A program made the translations under genes and the position numbers. This document shows positions 26,693 to 36,088 of a stretch of 64,000 nt of DNA, in pieces. The stretch spans positions 1-64,000 of the forward strand of contig NZ_JAPFPY010000034.1 in assembly GCF_026240945.1 (NCBI RefSeq). The letters run 5' to 3'. The notes under the pieces are model-generated. The model was not told the origin of the DNA, did not search any database, and was given only the letters and a program-made list of their open reading frames with translations. Numbering within the stretch: position 1 is the stretch's first letter; every line of letters begins with the position of its first letter. This stretch comes from Mycolicibacterium sp. J2. GTDB lineage: Bacteria; Actinomycetota; Actinomycetes; Mycobacteriales; Mycobacteriaceae.

Positions 26693-28210
26693 ATGGAAAT
26701 GATTAGCACCCCCGTGACCGCTACGTCGACGGACGATCTGGACGTCATAGTCATCGGCGCGGGACTGTCCGGCATCAATGCTGCATACCGCCTGCAACAG
26801 CAGTGCCCCGGAAAGTGCTACGCGATTCTGGAGGGGCGCGCCGCGATGGGCGGTACCTGGGACCTGTTCCGCTACCCCGGAATCCGATCCGACTCTGACA
26901 TCTTCACCTTCGGCTTCGGGTTCAAACCGTGGAAGGGGGACTCACGTCTGGCCGGTGGCGACGACATTCGGGCCTACATCAACGAGGCCGCCCGCGACTT
27001 CGGGATCGACAAGCACATCCGCTATCAGCACAAGGTCACAGCGGCAGATTGGGACAGCGCGACCATGCGCTGGCGCCTCACCGTCGAGGTGATCGAAGGC
27101 GGCGCGGTCCGCGTGACGCAAATGACCGCCGGCTTTGTGTTCCTCTGCTCGGGCTACTACCGCTACGACCAGGGTTACACTCCCACTTTCGCCGGTGTCG
27201 ACGACTTCACCGGCACCGTCGTGCATCCTCAGTTCTGGCCGGAATCGCTCGACTGCACCGATAAGCGAGTGGTTGTCATCGGCAGCGGCGCGACCGCGGT
27301 CACGCTCATCCCCACCTTGGCGCCCGAGGTCGAGCACATCACGATGCTGCAGCGCACGCCCACCTGGATCAGCCCCGTACCGAGCCGGGACAAGACCGCC
27401 GCACGGCTACGCGGCAAACTTCCCGATGACCTCGTACACCGCATCGCTCGTATCAAGAACGTCCTTCTTCGCGTCGCGTTGTACTCCTACTGCATGAAAT
27501 GGCCCGAGAAGGCGCGCGAACTCCTGCTCGGCGGCGTTCGCACGATCCTCGACGACAAGAGCCTGGTCGAGGAACACTTCACCCCCCACTACAACCCGTG
27601 GGACCAGCGCGTCTGCGCCGCTCCCGGAGGCGACTTCTTCAAGGCCATCAACTCCGGGAAGGCCTCGGTCGTCACCGATCACATCGAACGCTTCGTCCCG
27701 GAGGGCATCTTGCTCAAGAGCGGACGCGTCGTGCCGGCCGACGTCATCGTCACCGCGACCGGATTGGTCATGGTGCCGCTCGGCGGACTCGACATCAGCG
27801 TCGACGGGCAACCGGTCGTTCTCAACGAGCATTTCGTGTGGCGCGGCACCATGCTCGACGGCGTACCCAACCTGGCGTCCGCGACCGGCTACATCAACGC
27901 TTCGTGGACGTTGCGGTCGGACCTGACCGCACAGCTGGTCTGCAAAGTGCTCAATCATTTGGATCAGAAGGGCATTTCGGCAATCGCGCCGGCGGCTCCC
28001 GCGGGTCTGCAGAAGCGTCCACTGCTCGATCTGTCGTCCGGCTACGTCCAGCGTGCGATCAGCCAGTTCCCGAACCAGGGCGACCGCGACCCGTGGCGGA
28101 TGCGTCAGAACGCCATCACCGACCGCTTCCACACGATGCGCGCGAACCTGAACCGCGAGTTGCGGCCGTACATCGCGCGTGCCGCAGCTTTGACGGAGCA
28201 GACGGCATGA
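26693..28210 (+). CDS. Flavin monooxygenase, MymA/EthA-like (Baeyer-Villiger type)
   Basis: 505 residues from ATG 26693. Two Rossmann motifs are present: GAGLSG at 22-27 for FAD and a second GSGATAV near residue 200 for NADPH. The landmark GGTWDLFRYPGIRSDSD near 50-65 and the RTPTW segment near 225 are those of EthA/MymA enzymes. MymA (Rv3083) helps adjust mycolic acid/envelope lipids under acid stress, and EthA activates ethionamide. The divergent VirS-like gene supports MymA rather than EthA. An upstream TTG at 26621 would place the start inside the operator box, so it is rejected. Confidence 0.87.
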   Translation: MEMISTPVTATSTDDLDVIVIGAGLSGINAAYRLQQQCPGKCYAILEGRAAMGGTWDLFRYPGIRSDSDIFTFGFGFKPWKGDSRLAGGDDIRAYINEAARDFGIDKHIRYQHKVTAADWDSATMRWRLTVEVIEGGAVRVTQMTAGFVFLCSGYYRYDQGYTPTFAGVDDFTGTVVHPQFWPESLDCTDKRVVVIGSGATAVTLIPTLAPEVEHITMLQRTPTWISPVPSRDKTAARLRGKLPDDLVHRIARIKNVLLRVALYSYCMKWPEKARELLLGGVRTILDDKSLVEEHFTPHYNPWDQRVCAAPGGDFFKAINSGKASVVTDHIERFVPEGILLKSGRVVPADVIVTATGLVMVPLGGLDISVDGQPVVLNEHFVWRGTMLDGVPNLASATGYINASWTLRSDLTAQLVCKVLNHLDQKGISAIAPAAPAGLQKRPLLDLSSGYVQRAISQFPNQGDRDPWRMRQNAITDRFHTMRANLNRELRPYIARAAALTEQTA

Positions 28211-29140
28211 CCGACAACGTCGTTCCTTCGCGACGCTCGACAGAACCGGCTACCGCGAGTGACACCACATTGTTGACAGTGGGTCTCGGACGGATTCGGG
28301 TCAGGTTGGCCGGAGACCCCCACGCGCCGGCGGTACTGCTCCTGCACGGCATCGGCCGCAGTCTCGAGGACTGGGTGGCGGCCCAAGATCTGTTGGCGGA
28401 CAACCACTTCGTGGTCGCGATGGACCATCCGGGATTCGGCCTCAACGACGCCCTCCCGGGCCGTCCCGGCCTGGTGCACCTGGCCGACGCGGCCACCGGA
28501 GTCCTTGACGCCTTGGGCCTCGGAACCCCCGACGACCCCGTGACCATCATGGGTAATTCGCTGGGCGGGGCCGGGGCGATGACGATGGCGGCTCGCAACC
28601 CGGACCGGGTGGGCGCACTGGTGCTCGTCAACAGCGCCGGCTTCGGGAGGAAGCAGAACGTCGATCTCACGCCAATGCTGCTCCACGCACTGAGCCGGCT
28701 CCCTGTCGTAGGAACCCACTTCCGCTCCCGCATCCGACCCGCGCTGGCGGCGAAAAACCAGCTGATCTTCGCCGAACCCGGAGCGCATCGTGACACCGGC
28801 GGTCGCTGCGCACGAGGCGCTGGTGGGAAGGCGGCCGGACTACCTGCGAACGTTTCTTCAAACGGGGCTGAGTATCGCCGCCCCCGGGATCGGGGTGTAC
28901 CCGGGATGGCGTCGGCGACTGACGTCGCAGCTGAGCACGAGCGGCCTACCGGTGCTGGTGGTGTGGGGCGCACGCGACGGTGTGTTGCCCGTCGCGCATT
29001 ACGAGGCCGCGCTTCGCGTTCTGCCCGCGGCCGGGCACCTGTTCGCCGACGCCGGGCATATGCCCCAGGTGGAAGTCCCCTCGGAGTTCGTGGAGGTGGT
29101 CACCGATTTCATGGCGTGCACTGCAGGAGGCCGGACATGA
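28207..29140 (+). pseudogene. Alpha/beta hydrolase of the mymA-like cluster, frameshifted
   Basis: The ATG overlaps the monooxygenase stop (ATGA). The first part (28207 to about 28780) has the LLLHGIG oxyanion loop and the MGNSLGGAG nucleophile elbow. Around 28780 an extra base (ACCCGGAGC) moves the frame. The second part, read from about 28782, continues ERIVTPAVAAHEALV and carries the acid residue (VVWGARDGV) and catalytic histidine (DAGHMPQVE). Without repair the protein would run on in the wrong frame as far as the next gene. Either a real lesion or a sequencing error; the intact form would be an epoxide-hydrolase-like alpha/beta enzyme of about 310 residues. Confidence 0.75.
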
Positions 29141-30246
29141 CGACAATCAAAGGTGCCGTGCTCGACGCGATCGGTACCGCTGGTCCCTACGCCGCGTCGC
29201 GCCCCCTGCACGTGGTCGAACTCGACCTCGCCGCTCCCGGGCCGACAGAGATCCTGGTCCGCGTCGAGGCGGCGGGGTTGTGCCACTCCGACCTTTCCGT
29301 CGTCGACGGGAACCGGCCGCGGCCGGTTCCGATGCTTCTCGGACACGAAGCCGCCGGCATCGTCGAGCGGGTCGGCGCAAACGTCCATGATCTCGATGTC
29401 GGGCGTCGAGTGGTGATGACCTTCCTGCCGCGGTGCGGCACCTGTGGAGCGTGCGCGTCGGACGTTCCCACGCCTTGCGAACCGGGCAGCGCCGCGAACG
29501 GCGCCGGCGAACTGCTGGCGGGCGGCACCAGGCTCAGCCGAGCCGGTCACGCGGTGCGCCACCACCTCGGGGTGTCGGCGTTTGCCACCCACGCCGTCGT
29601 CGACCGCCGATCGGTGGTCCCCGTCGACCACGACGTACCGGCCGAGGTGGCCGCCCTCTTCGGGTGCGCGGTCCTCACCGGCGGCGGCGCCGTCATCAAC
29701 AGCGGTCGCCCGCGCGCGGGGGATCGGGTCGTCGTCGTCGGGTTGGGCGGTGTGGGCATGGCCGCTGTACTGACCGCATTGTCGGTCGCCGACGTCGAGG
29801 TCATCGCCGTCGACACGGTGCCGGACAAGATCGCCTCTGCGACCGCACTCGGAGCGCACCGCGCAATGTCCCCCGACCGGGCGCTTGCCGACGGACTGAA
29901 AGCGCGGGTCGTCATCGAAGCGGCCGGTCACCCGTCAGCCCTCGACACCGCTCTTGCACTGACGGCTCCCGGCGGGATCACCGTCACCGTCGGCCTGCCG
30001 CACCCCGATGCGAGGGTGATCATGTCGCCCCTCGAACTGGTCGCCCAGGGCCGCAGTCTCGTCGGCAGCTATCTCGGATCGGCGGTGCCCGACCGCGACA
30101 TCCCCGTGTTCATCGAACTCTGGCGTCGGGGACGGTTACCTGTGGAACACCTCGTCTCCGGCCACATCGGCCTCGGTGATCTCAACGAGGCGATGGACGA
30201 ACTTGCCGCCGGACGGTCCCTGCGCCAGATCGTCACACCTTGCTGA
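29137..30246 (+). CDS. Zinc-dependent alcohol dehydrogenase, AdhD-like
   Basis: 369 residues from ATG 29137, which overlaps the hydrolase stop. The catalytic zinc ligands are in GLCHSDLS and GHEAAG; the structural zinc loop is RCGTCGACASDVPTPC. GLGGVGM near residue 205 binds NAD(P). This MDR-family arrangement matches AdhD (Rv3086) of the mymA operon. It would oxidise an alcohol or reduce an aldehyde in the lipid modification pathway. It is followed by an overlapping small gene. Confidence 0.87.
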   Translation: MTTIKGAVLDAIGTAGPYAASRPLHVVELDLAAPGPTEILVRVEAAGLCHSDLSVVDGNRPRPVPMLLGHEAAGIVERVGANVHDLDVGRRVVMTFLPRCGTCGACASDVPTPCEPGSAANGAGELLAGGTRLSRAGHAVRHHLGVSAFATHAVVDRRSVVPVDHDVPAEVAALFGCAVLTGGGAVINSGRPRAGDRVVVVGLGGVGMAAVLTALSVADVEVIAVDTVPDKIASATALGAHRAMSPDRALADGLKARVVIEAAGHPSALDTALALTAPGGITVTVGLPHPDARVIMSPLELVAQGRSLVGSYLGSAVPDRDIPVFIELWRRGRLPVEHLVSGHIGLGDLNEAMDELAAGRSLRQIVTPC

Positions 30247-30764
30247 ACGATCAATGCGGGGCCGACCGGTTCGACGACACGGCAGCTTCCGAGCAGGCCG
30301 GAATCGACGAACCGGACACCGACGTGATCGCTGTGGTCGAAGACCGCCCTGTCCTGACCTACGACTGGCGGGGGACCGCTCTGCTGCAATCGGACATCGT
30401 TCTGGGTCCGGTCCTCGAGGCGTTCGCGGGAAAGTCCCGCACGAACTGGATCGTTGTGGCGCTGTCGGTCGTCGCCGGCTGCGGCCGGGATGAGGACCGT
30501 GTCGACGTTTACGTCGTGAATTTTCGTGAGCTCGGCCTCGACGCGCAGGACAACTCGTTCCACGCGCTGAAGGCGTATGCCGAGACCCACACCACCCTGC
30601 CCGTGACGCGGGTGCACGTGTCGACGATGGACTTGCCGACGCTTCTGCAGCAGATGACCGCCGCTCGGCTCGACGTCGTCGCAGCGGGCTTGACGGAAGC
30701 AACCTTTGACGTTGTCGGAGAAACCACCTACTCGGCCACCACTTCCGAGGTTGCGCGACCTTGA
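30240..30764 (+). CDS. Hypothetical protein at the end of the mymA-like operon
   Basis: 174 residues from a TTG that overlaps the AdhD stop. I do not recognise the family. Third codon positions are strongly G/C and the sequence alternates hydrophobic strands and helices (DVIAVVEDRPVLTYDW, VDVYVVNFRELGLD), so it looks like a real soluble protein. No signal peptide or clear active site is visible. Overlap with adhD suggests coupling. In M. tuberculosis this place is held by acyltransferase genes, which are absent here. Confidence 0.55.
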   Translation: MLNDQCGADRFDDTAASEQAGIDEPDTDVIAVVEDRPVLTYDWRGTALLQSDIVLGPVLEAFAGKSRTNWIVVALSVVAGCGRDEDRVDVYVVNFRELGLDAQDNSFHALKAYAETHTTLPVTRVHVSTMDLPTLLQQMTAARLDVVAAGLTEATFDVVGETTYSATTSEVARP

Positions 30765-30844
30765 CTGGCACAGGCAGCTGACGGACACCCGACGACGGTG
30801 TGATTCGGATGACCGGGTTGGGCGGCGCCCACCCGCGTAAGCGA

Positions 30845-32748
30845 TCAGATCTTGATGGACGGCAGGAGTCTGGTGAGGCTCCACTGCCGGTTGCGTCGCG
30901 CTGACAGTGCGGACAATGCGAGTGCGACACCCCAGATGCCGACGAGAACGATGACGGCCTGCAAGAGTCGACCGTCGATACCGCCCATGATGAGCTGTCG
31001 AAGTCCGTTGACGCCGAACGTCATCGGGTCATAGCTGTGGATGATCTGGAACGGCCTGGAGGTGGTCTCTACCGGGTACATGCCGCCGGCGCTGACGAGT
31101 TGCAGCATCAGCAGGGCCATGATCAACACTCGCCCGACCGCTGGGCAGACCAACGCGTTGATCGCTTGGGTGGCCGCAACGAACGCACAGGAGACCAGCA
31201 CCATGAACGCCAGCATCCCCACCGGATGCTCGGCCTGCAGGCCGAGAGCGAAGCGCACCACGCAGTAGAGGATGACGGCCTGGAATACGCCGATCAGCAC
31301 GGCGGGCAGGTAGCTGGCGAGTACGACGCGCAGAGCGAGCACCTCGGCCGCAATGGCCCGATTCTGCAACGGCCGCAACACATCCAGAGCACCAGCGATC
31401 CGAAGAACAACGCCAGCGTGAGGAAGAACGGCGCCATGCCCGTACCGAAGTTCGGGGCGGCGTTCTCGTGGGTCGTCTCCAAGTGAACGGGTCCGCCGAT
31501 AGTGTTGGCGATCGCGTCTTTTTGCCGGGCTGACCAGTCCGGCAGCTGCTTCGCGCCGTCCGCGAGCTTGGTCGCCAATTCCGCGGAACCGGACTTGAGT
31601 CGCTGCGCACCATCATCGAGTCTGGCTGTACCGCTGGCCAAGTGAGCGCCGCCGTTGGCCACCTGCTGGGCGCCGCTGCGAAGCTGGGTGAGCTTGTTGG
31701 TCAAGTCCCGGCCTCTTGTTCCCACTTGGTCGAGGGCCGGTCCGAGCGGACCGCCCGGCCCGCGAAGCCCCGCGGTCAAGGCGATCGCCGCCTCGCGGGC
31801 GTCGGTGAGGCGTTGCCGGATGTCGGGGGTGAATTGGTGTTGTCGGAGCTGGTCCTGGACGCCGCGCAGATCATTAGCCAACGGATCCTGGCGTGCGGCG
31901 AGCTGGTCGATCACCGCGGACAACGAGGCGGCGGCGGTGTCCTGGGCCGCGGCAATTCCGCCGATCTTGTCGTCGGCCGCTATGAGCGCGGTCGCGCCCG
32001 CCTGCAACTGGTCGGTGTTGGCGCCGATGGCGGAGACCGCCTTGCTGACCGCGAGTAGCGGTTCGGTGGCGGAGTTGATGCCGTCGGACAGTTCACGCGC
32101 ACCGGTGGCCAGCGTCGCCGAGCCAGAGCGGGCGGTATCGAGGCCTGCCGCGAGCTGGCTCGCGCCGTCAGCCAGCTGTGCTGCGCCGTCGGCGGCCTGC
32201 TTGATCCCGGAACCGGACGAAACAATAACGGAGAGAACCTGATTGACGGCCTGCCCGGAGATTCGCGTCGACACCGCGTTGAGCACCTGGTCGATCGCGG
32301 TGCGGCCGATAGTCGTCGAGATGTAGTTGTTGGCGTCGTTGTACACCGCGATTAGATTCGCCTGTTTCGGTTGACCCGCCACCGGTGAGGCGATCGCCTC
32401 GCTGAAGTCCGGCGGCAACTCGAGCATGAAGTAGTACCTGCCGTGATCGACCCCGTCACGGGCCTCCGCCTCGTCCACGACGTGCCAGTCCAGGCTGCCG
32501 TCGGCAGTGAGACTCCCGGCGATCTCGTCGCCCGCGTCGATGTGTTGGCCTGAGACCTCCGCGCCGCGGTCAGCGTTGACGAGCGCCACCGGCATCTTGT
32601 TGACGTGCCCGAAGGGGTCCCAGTACGCCCACAGGTAGAGCGCCCCGTAGACCAGCGGGAGCAGCATCAGCACCACGATCGCCGCCCGTGTCATCCGACT
32701 GCGGCCGAAGCGCTTGATCTCCGATCCAAATGCGAGCCCTGCCAACAT
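30845..32748 (-). pseudogene. YhgE/Pip-domain membrane protein, frameshifted
   Basis: Two adjacent frames make one protein. Residues 1-440 have an N-terminal membrane helix (AAIVVLMLLPLVYGALYLWA), a YhgE domain with NADRG, and repeated hydrophobic-small heptads (GAAQLADGASQLAAGLD). Near 31382 a missing base moves the frame just as the C-terminal ABC2-type membrane domain begins. The remaining 178 residues (30845-31381) give the last five to six membrane helices. A full-length protein of about 630 residues is expected. It resembles the Pip/YhgE proteins that act with an ABC-like partner, here the upstream 32751 gene. May be inactive, or the sequence may have an error. Confidence 0.78.
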
Positions 32749-32750
32749 CG

Positions 32751-33455
32751 TTAGTCACCTCCGGTGAGCACGCGCTGATCGTGCAATTCGTGGTCCGGCG
32801 CATCGGGCCCGAGCAGATTGGTGGCGCCGAGGACGACGGTGCATCCGGTGGCGAGTTCGCCAAGCCGCGCGGCAGCGATCGACCGGCGTTCGTTGTCGCG
32901 CACCTGCTCAAGGTCGCCGACTACCAGGATCGGTCGATTCGACATGACCGCGAGCGTGATGCGCAGCAGAAACAATTCCAGATCCGACAACTCGACGATG
33001 AACGTGCCAGGGGCCGGCGGATGCATGTCGCCGAAGACTTTGTCGAGTTGGTCGAACCCGTCGTCGTGCATCCGCGAGAAGAACGGCGCGAGCCAGCGTC
33101 GCTGCTCGCTCAACACCGTGCGCACGGTCACTGCCTCATCGAGTTCGTCGACGGCATCGAAGGCCGCGATCGCACAGTGCCCGCGGATCGCCCGCGGCCG
33201 GCTGTCACCCATGACGGTGAGATCACCACGGGTCGCCCTCATACGTCCGGCGACGGTCAGCAGCAATGTCTGCTGGCCCGCGCCGCCGGGCAACCGTACG
33301 ACGTGAAAGCCCTGGCCGATCCGCAAGTTGACATCCGAGTAGAGCGGGCCGTGCTCCCCGCGCAGCGTAAGCCCTGTTGCCGTGATGACGGGCCCGGTCT
33401 CGTCTTTCGACACCGCCCCGTCCGTGGCGGTGTCCGCTTCATCCGGTTCCATCAT
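32751..33455 (-). CDS. Degenerate ABC-transporter ATPase-like protein
   Basis: About 234 residues from ATG 33455, placed after an AAAGGGA site; the frame extends to 33479. The overall pattern follows an ABC nucleotide-binding domain: TGLTLRGEHGPLYSDVNL, then RLPGGAGQQTLLLTVAGRM where Walker A should be, and SDLELFLLRITLAVMSNRPILVVGDLEQ where signature and Walker B should be. The Walker A lysine is replaced by glutamine and LSGGQ is lost, so ATP hydrolysis is doubtful. Two bases separate it from the YhgE/Pip gene, so it is the likely partner. Confidence 0.72.
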   Translation of the reverse strand: MMEPDEADTATDGAVSKDETGPVITATGLTLRGEHGPLYSDVNLRIGQGFHVVRLPGGAGQQTLLLTVAGRMRATRGDLTVMGDSRPRAIRGHCAIAAFDAVDELDEAVTVRTVLSEQRRWLAPFFSRMHDDGFDQLDKVFGDMHPPAPGTFIVELSDLELFLLRITLAVMSNRPILVVGDLEQVRDNERRSIAAARLGELATGCTVVLGATNLLGPDAPDHELHDQRVLTGGD

Positions 33456-34126
33456 GTCCCTTTGTTGCGATTCACACACATCACGTCGTGTACCCGCGCG
33501 GTGCTCGGCCGATGTGAAACGTACCGGACCTCACGCGCCCTTCTGCCGGTTCTCGAGCGACGACATTCTCCCTCGCGGCGCCGCGCCAGATTCGATTGCA
33601 CCACAGAGAAACCGAATCGTGCTGCCACATCGGCTCCGAAGCATCACCCTGCGGCAATCGATCTTCCACGGTAGGGGCAATGGGCGCAACGTCACCGCCG
33701 TCGAATTCGACGAGAACAGCGCCCGGGAGTACCGAAAACCGTCTCGCGCGTCGGAAGGCAGACCGCGCGGCGAAATCACCATGGCGTATCGGCATTTCCG
33801 CGCATGAGGCGCACATTGGCCGCTCGTATTGCGAACGCGAGCACGCCCTCAGCGCGTTGACACCGACGGCCCAAGAAGCGATCAAGCTCTCAGAACGCAT
33901 CGAGGAATGTCGCCAAAAGACAAGAAATCTGTCGCCGTGAAGCAAGACAGGATTGGGTGTGTAAACCATGCTTGGACCGTGGGGACGACCGCTGCACGAA
34001 CTGCGTCGAACGGGTGACAGTAAGCACATCCGGCCACACCAGTGCGTGGGACAGCGAAAAGCCGTTCCTCGTATCGATTTTCGAGCAGTTTCGGGTATAC
34101 GCACCGACGACAGGACAACCCGCGTC
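33456..34126. other. Long divergent intergenic region
   Basis: About 670 bases between the divergent ABC-like and SDR genes, without a convincing coding frame. GC is lower than in flanking genes. It holds the second copy of the TGTC-N7-GACA box at 33908 and presumably promoters in both directions. I see no RNA gene or long repeat. Confidence 0.5.
33908..33923. promoter_or_regulatory. Candidate VirS-type operator, copy 2
   Basis: TGTCGCCAAAAGACAA differs from copy 1 at two of 16 positions and keeps the TGTC-N7-GACA dyad; ATCTGT follows in both. It lies about 200 bp before the SadH-like/LipR-like pair, the very gene types that are in the mymA operon of M. tuberculosis. This suggests one regulator for both loci. 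Confidence 0.42.
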
Positions 34127-35071
34127 ATGAGCAAACTCGACTTCACCGATCGGACAGTCGCCATCACCGGTGCGACCGGAGGCCTGGGCCAAGCGATGGC
34201 CTGCGAACTGCACAAGCGCGGCGCCAACCTGGTCCTTCTCGATCTCGACGCTGACCTCGCCGAGCAGGTCGCGATCTCTGTCGGCGCCCCTCGACGGGCC
34301 ATCGGCCTCCGCGCCGACGTCACCGATCTCGAACAGCTCGAAACGGCCTTTGCTACCGCAGCCGAGACGTTCGGACGCATCGACTTGGTGATCGCCGCGG
34401 CAGGAATCTCCGTGGAGGGAACACCGCTGCACCTCGCCGACCCGGATGATTGGCAACGAGGGTTCGACATCAACGTTCTGGGGGTTCTGCGCACGTTTCG
34501 CGCCGCACTACCCTATGTGCTGGCCAGCCACGGCTACCTCGCGGCCGTGTCGTCCATGGCGGCGTTCGTGCACAATCCGCTCATGGGGCCTTATCCCCCT
34601 TCCAAGGCGGCGGTATGGGCGATATGCAACTCGTTTCGTCTGGAACTGCGCCACCAGCACGTCACCGTCTCCAGCATTCACCCCACCTACTTCAAAACTC
34701 CGATGACCGACGCCGCGTCCAGCCGGCCGTCCAAACGTCACCTGATGGGCGACTTTCGGGGCGCCTTCACATACGCCTCCATCGACACAGTGGTCGAGGA
34801 CATCCTTACCGGCTTACAACGCCGGGAACCCCAGATCGTCGCCCCGCGCAAACTACGGCCCATCGCCATGGCACCCGGCCTGGTGCGGCCGTTGATTGAG
34901 CGAATCGCATTCCACGGCCACGTCATCGAGGAATCGGCGACCATGCTCGAAGAGGAAATTCGGCAAGGCTGGAAACCCGCGGATTCGTCACGCGGACCAT
35001 CGCAACGGCATGCCACAGCGGACGATGGGATCGTCGCGTCACCTCCCGACCGGAAACACGTGACGTCGTGA
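34127..35071 (+). CDS. Short-chain dehydrogenase, SadH-like
   Basis: 314 residues from ATG 34127 (MSKLDFTDRTVAITGATGG). TGATGGLG binds the cofactor; the catalytic Ser lies in VSSMAAF, the active-site loop reads PLMGPYPPSKAAV (Tyr-x-x-x-Lys), and the C-terminal APRKLRPIAMAPGLVRPLIE resembles SadH (Rv3085). The tail of about 40 residues is polar and probably disordered. The stop overlaps the esterase start (GTGA). Together with the esterase it mirrors the sadH/lipR part of the mymA operon, separated from the monooxygenase by 7 kb. Confidence 0.85.
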   Translation: MSKLDFTDRTVAITGATGGLGQAMACELHKRGANLVLLDLDADLAEQVAISVGAPRRAIGLRADVTDLEQLETAFATAAETFGRIDLVIAAAGISVEGTPLHLADPDDWQRGFDINVLGVLRTFRAALPYVLASHGYLAAVSSMAAFVHNPLMGPYPPSKAAVWAICNSFRLELRHQHVTVSSIHPTYFKTPMTDAASSRPSKRHLMGDFRGAFTYASIDTVVEDILTGLQRREPQIVAPRKLRPIAMAPGLVRPLIERIAFHGHVIEESATMLEEEIRQGWKPADSSRGPSQRHATADDGIVASPPDRKHVTS

Positions 35072-35961
35072 GTAGCGCCACGATGCACCTGACCGCGGCA
35101 GTGGTGCGCCTGGCGTACAGACCCAGATTACGAACGGCGGAAGCCGCTCGGAGGCGAATGAACGCGCCGCGACAACCGGCAAGCCCGTCACGGGCGCTGA
35201 CCCGACGCCACCACGTCAGCCGACGCAGCATTGCCGGTTTCACCACCTACGCCGTTACCCCGGCAGGATGCGACGACAGTTCACCCACGGTGTTGTATCT
35301 GCACGGCGGGGCGTACATCTCGCCCATCACCGGCGCGCACTGGAAGTTCATCGGCGGTCTCGCCGATGCCGGTGCGAAAGTTGTAGTTCCGCTCTACCCG
35401 CTCGCGCCGCGCTACACCGCAGCAGATACCTACACGTTTCTCTACGAGCTGTACACGACCCTGATTGCGCGGTCAACGAGCATTGCCGTCGCGGGCGACT
35501 CGGCAGGCGGGGGGCTCGCCCTGGGTCTGAGCCAGACACTTCCCCCGCACCTACCCCAACCCGATCGCCTCGTCCTGATCTCCCCATGGCTCGACGCGTC
35601 ACTGACCAATCCCGAGATAGCCGAGGTCGAACACCGCGACCCTTGGCTCAGCAGGGAGGGTCTCATCGAAGCTGGCCTGGCCTGGGCGGGAGAGTGGTCG
35701 ACGCAAGATCCCAGAGTCAGTCCGATACGCGCCTCCACCGCCAGCCTGCCCCCCACCGACGTCTACATCGGCGACCGCGACATCCTCCACCCCGACGTCC
35801 GCCGCTACGCGTCCACAGCCGCTTCTCACCGCAGGCACCCGATCACCCTGGTCGAGCAGCCAGGCGCAATCCACGTCTACCCCCTCACACCCACCCCCGA
35901 AGAACGTAGAGCACGCGCGGCGATCATTCGCACGCTGTCCGAACGAACGCCGCGCAGGTAG
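35068..35961 (+). CDS. Hormone-sensitive-lipase-family esterase, LipR-like
   Basis: 297 residues from a GTG. HGGAY is the HSL oxyanion motif, GDSAGGG the nucleophile elbow, and the acid/His pair lies in IGDRDILHPD and GAIHVYP. This family deacylates small esters, including acetylated sterols. It is coupled to the SDR gene. LipR (Rv3084) of the mymA operon is of this type, so its role in envelope lipid remodelling is an inference from family and context. Confidence 0.85.
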   Translation: MSSATMHLTAAVVRLAYRPRLRTAEAARRRMNAPRQPASPSRALTRRHHVSRRSIAGFTTYAVTPAGCDDSSPTVLYLHGGAYISPITGAHWKFIGGLADAGAKVVVPLYPLAPRYTAADTYTFLYELYTTLIARSTSIAVAGDSAGGGLALGLSQTLPPHLPQPDRLVLISPWLDASLTNPEIAEVEHRDPWLSREGLIEAGLAWAGEWSTQDPRVSPIRASTASLPPTDVYIGDRDILHPDVRRYASTAASHRRHPITLVEQPGAIHVYPLTPTPEERRARAAIIRTLSERTPRR

Positions 35962-36088
35962 AGCCCGACGTCGTGAGGTCGAGAAACACAGTCGTTCCGG
36001 GAGGTCGCGGCGCAGCGGCAGCGAGCCCGGAAGGCTCCTGATAGTCGTTGGTGACGGCACAGACGTCCCACCCCGTGGCGACTCCGAA

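Noticed and set aside
27499..29136. Single 915-codon frame suggesting a giant hydrolase-ADH fusion
   Set aside because: The first 230 residues are the out-of-frame shadow of the monooxygenase, and the middle part is the hydrolase after a frameshift. AdhD has its own ATG at 29137.
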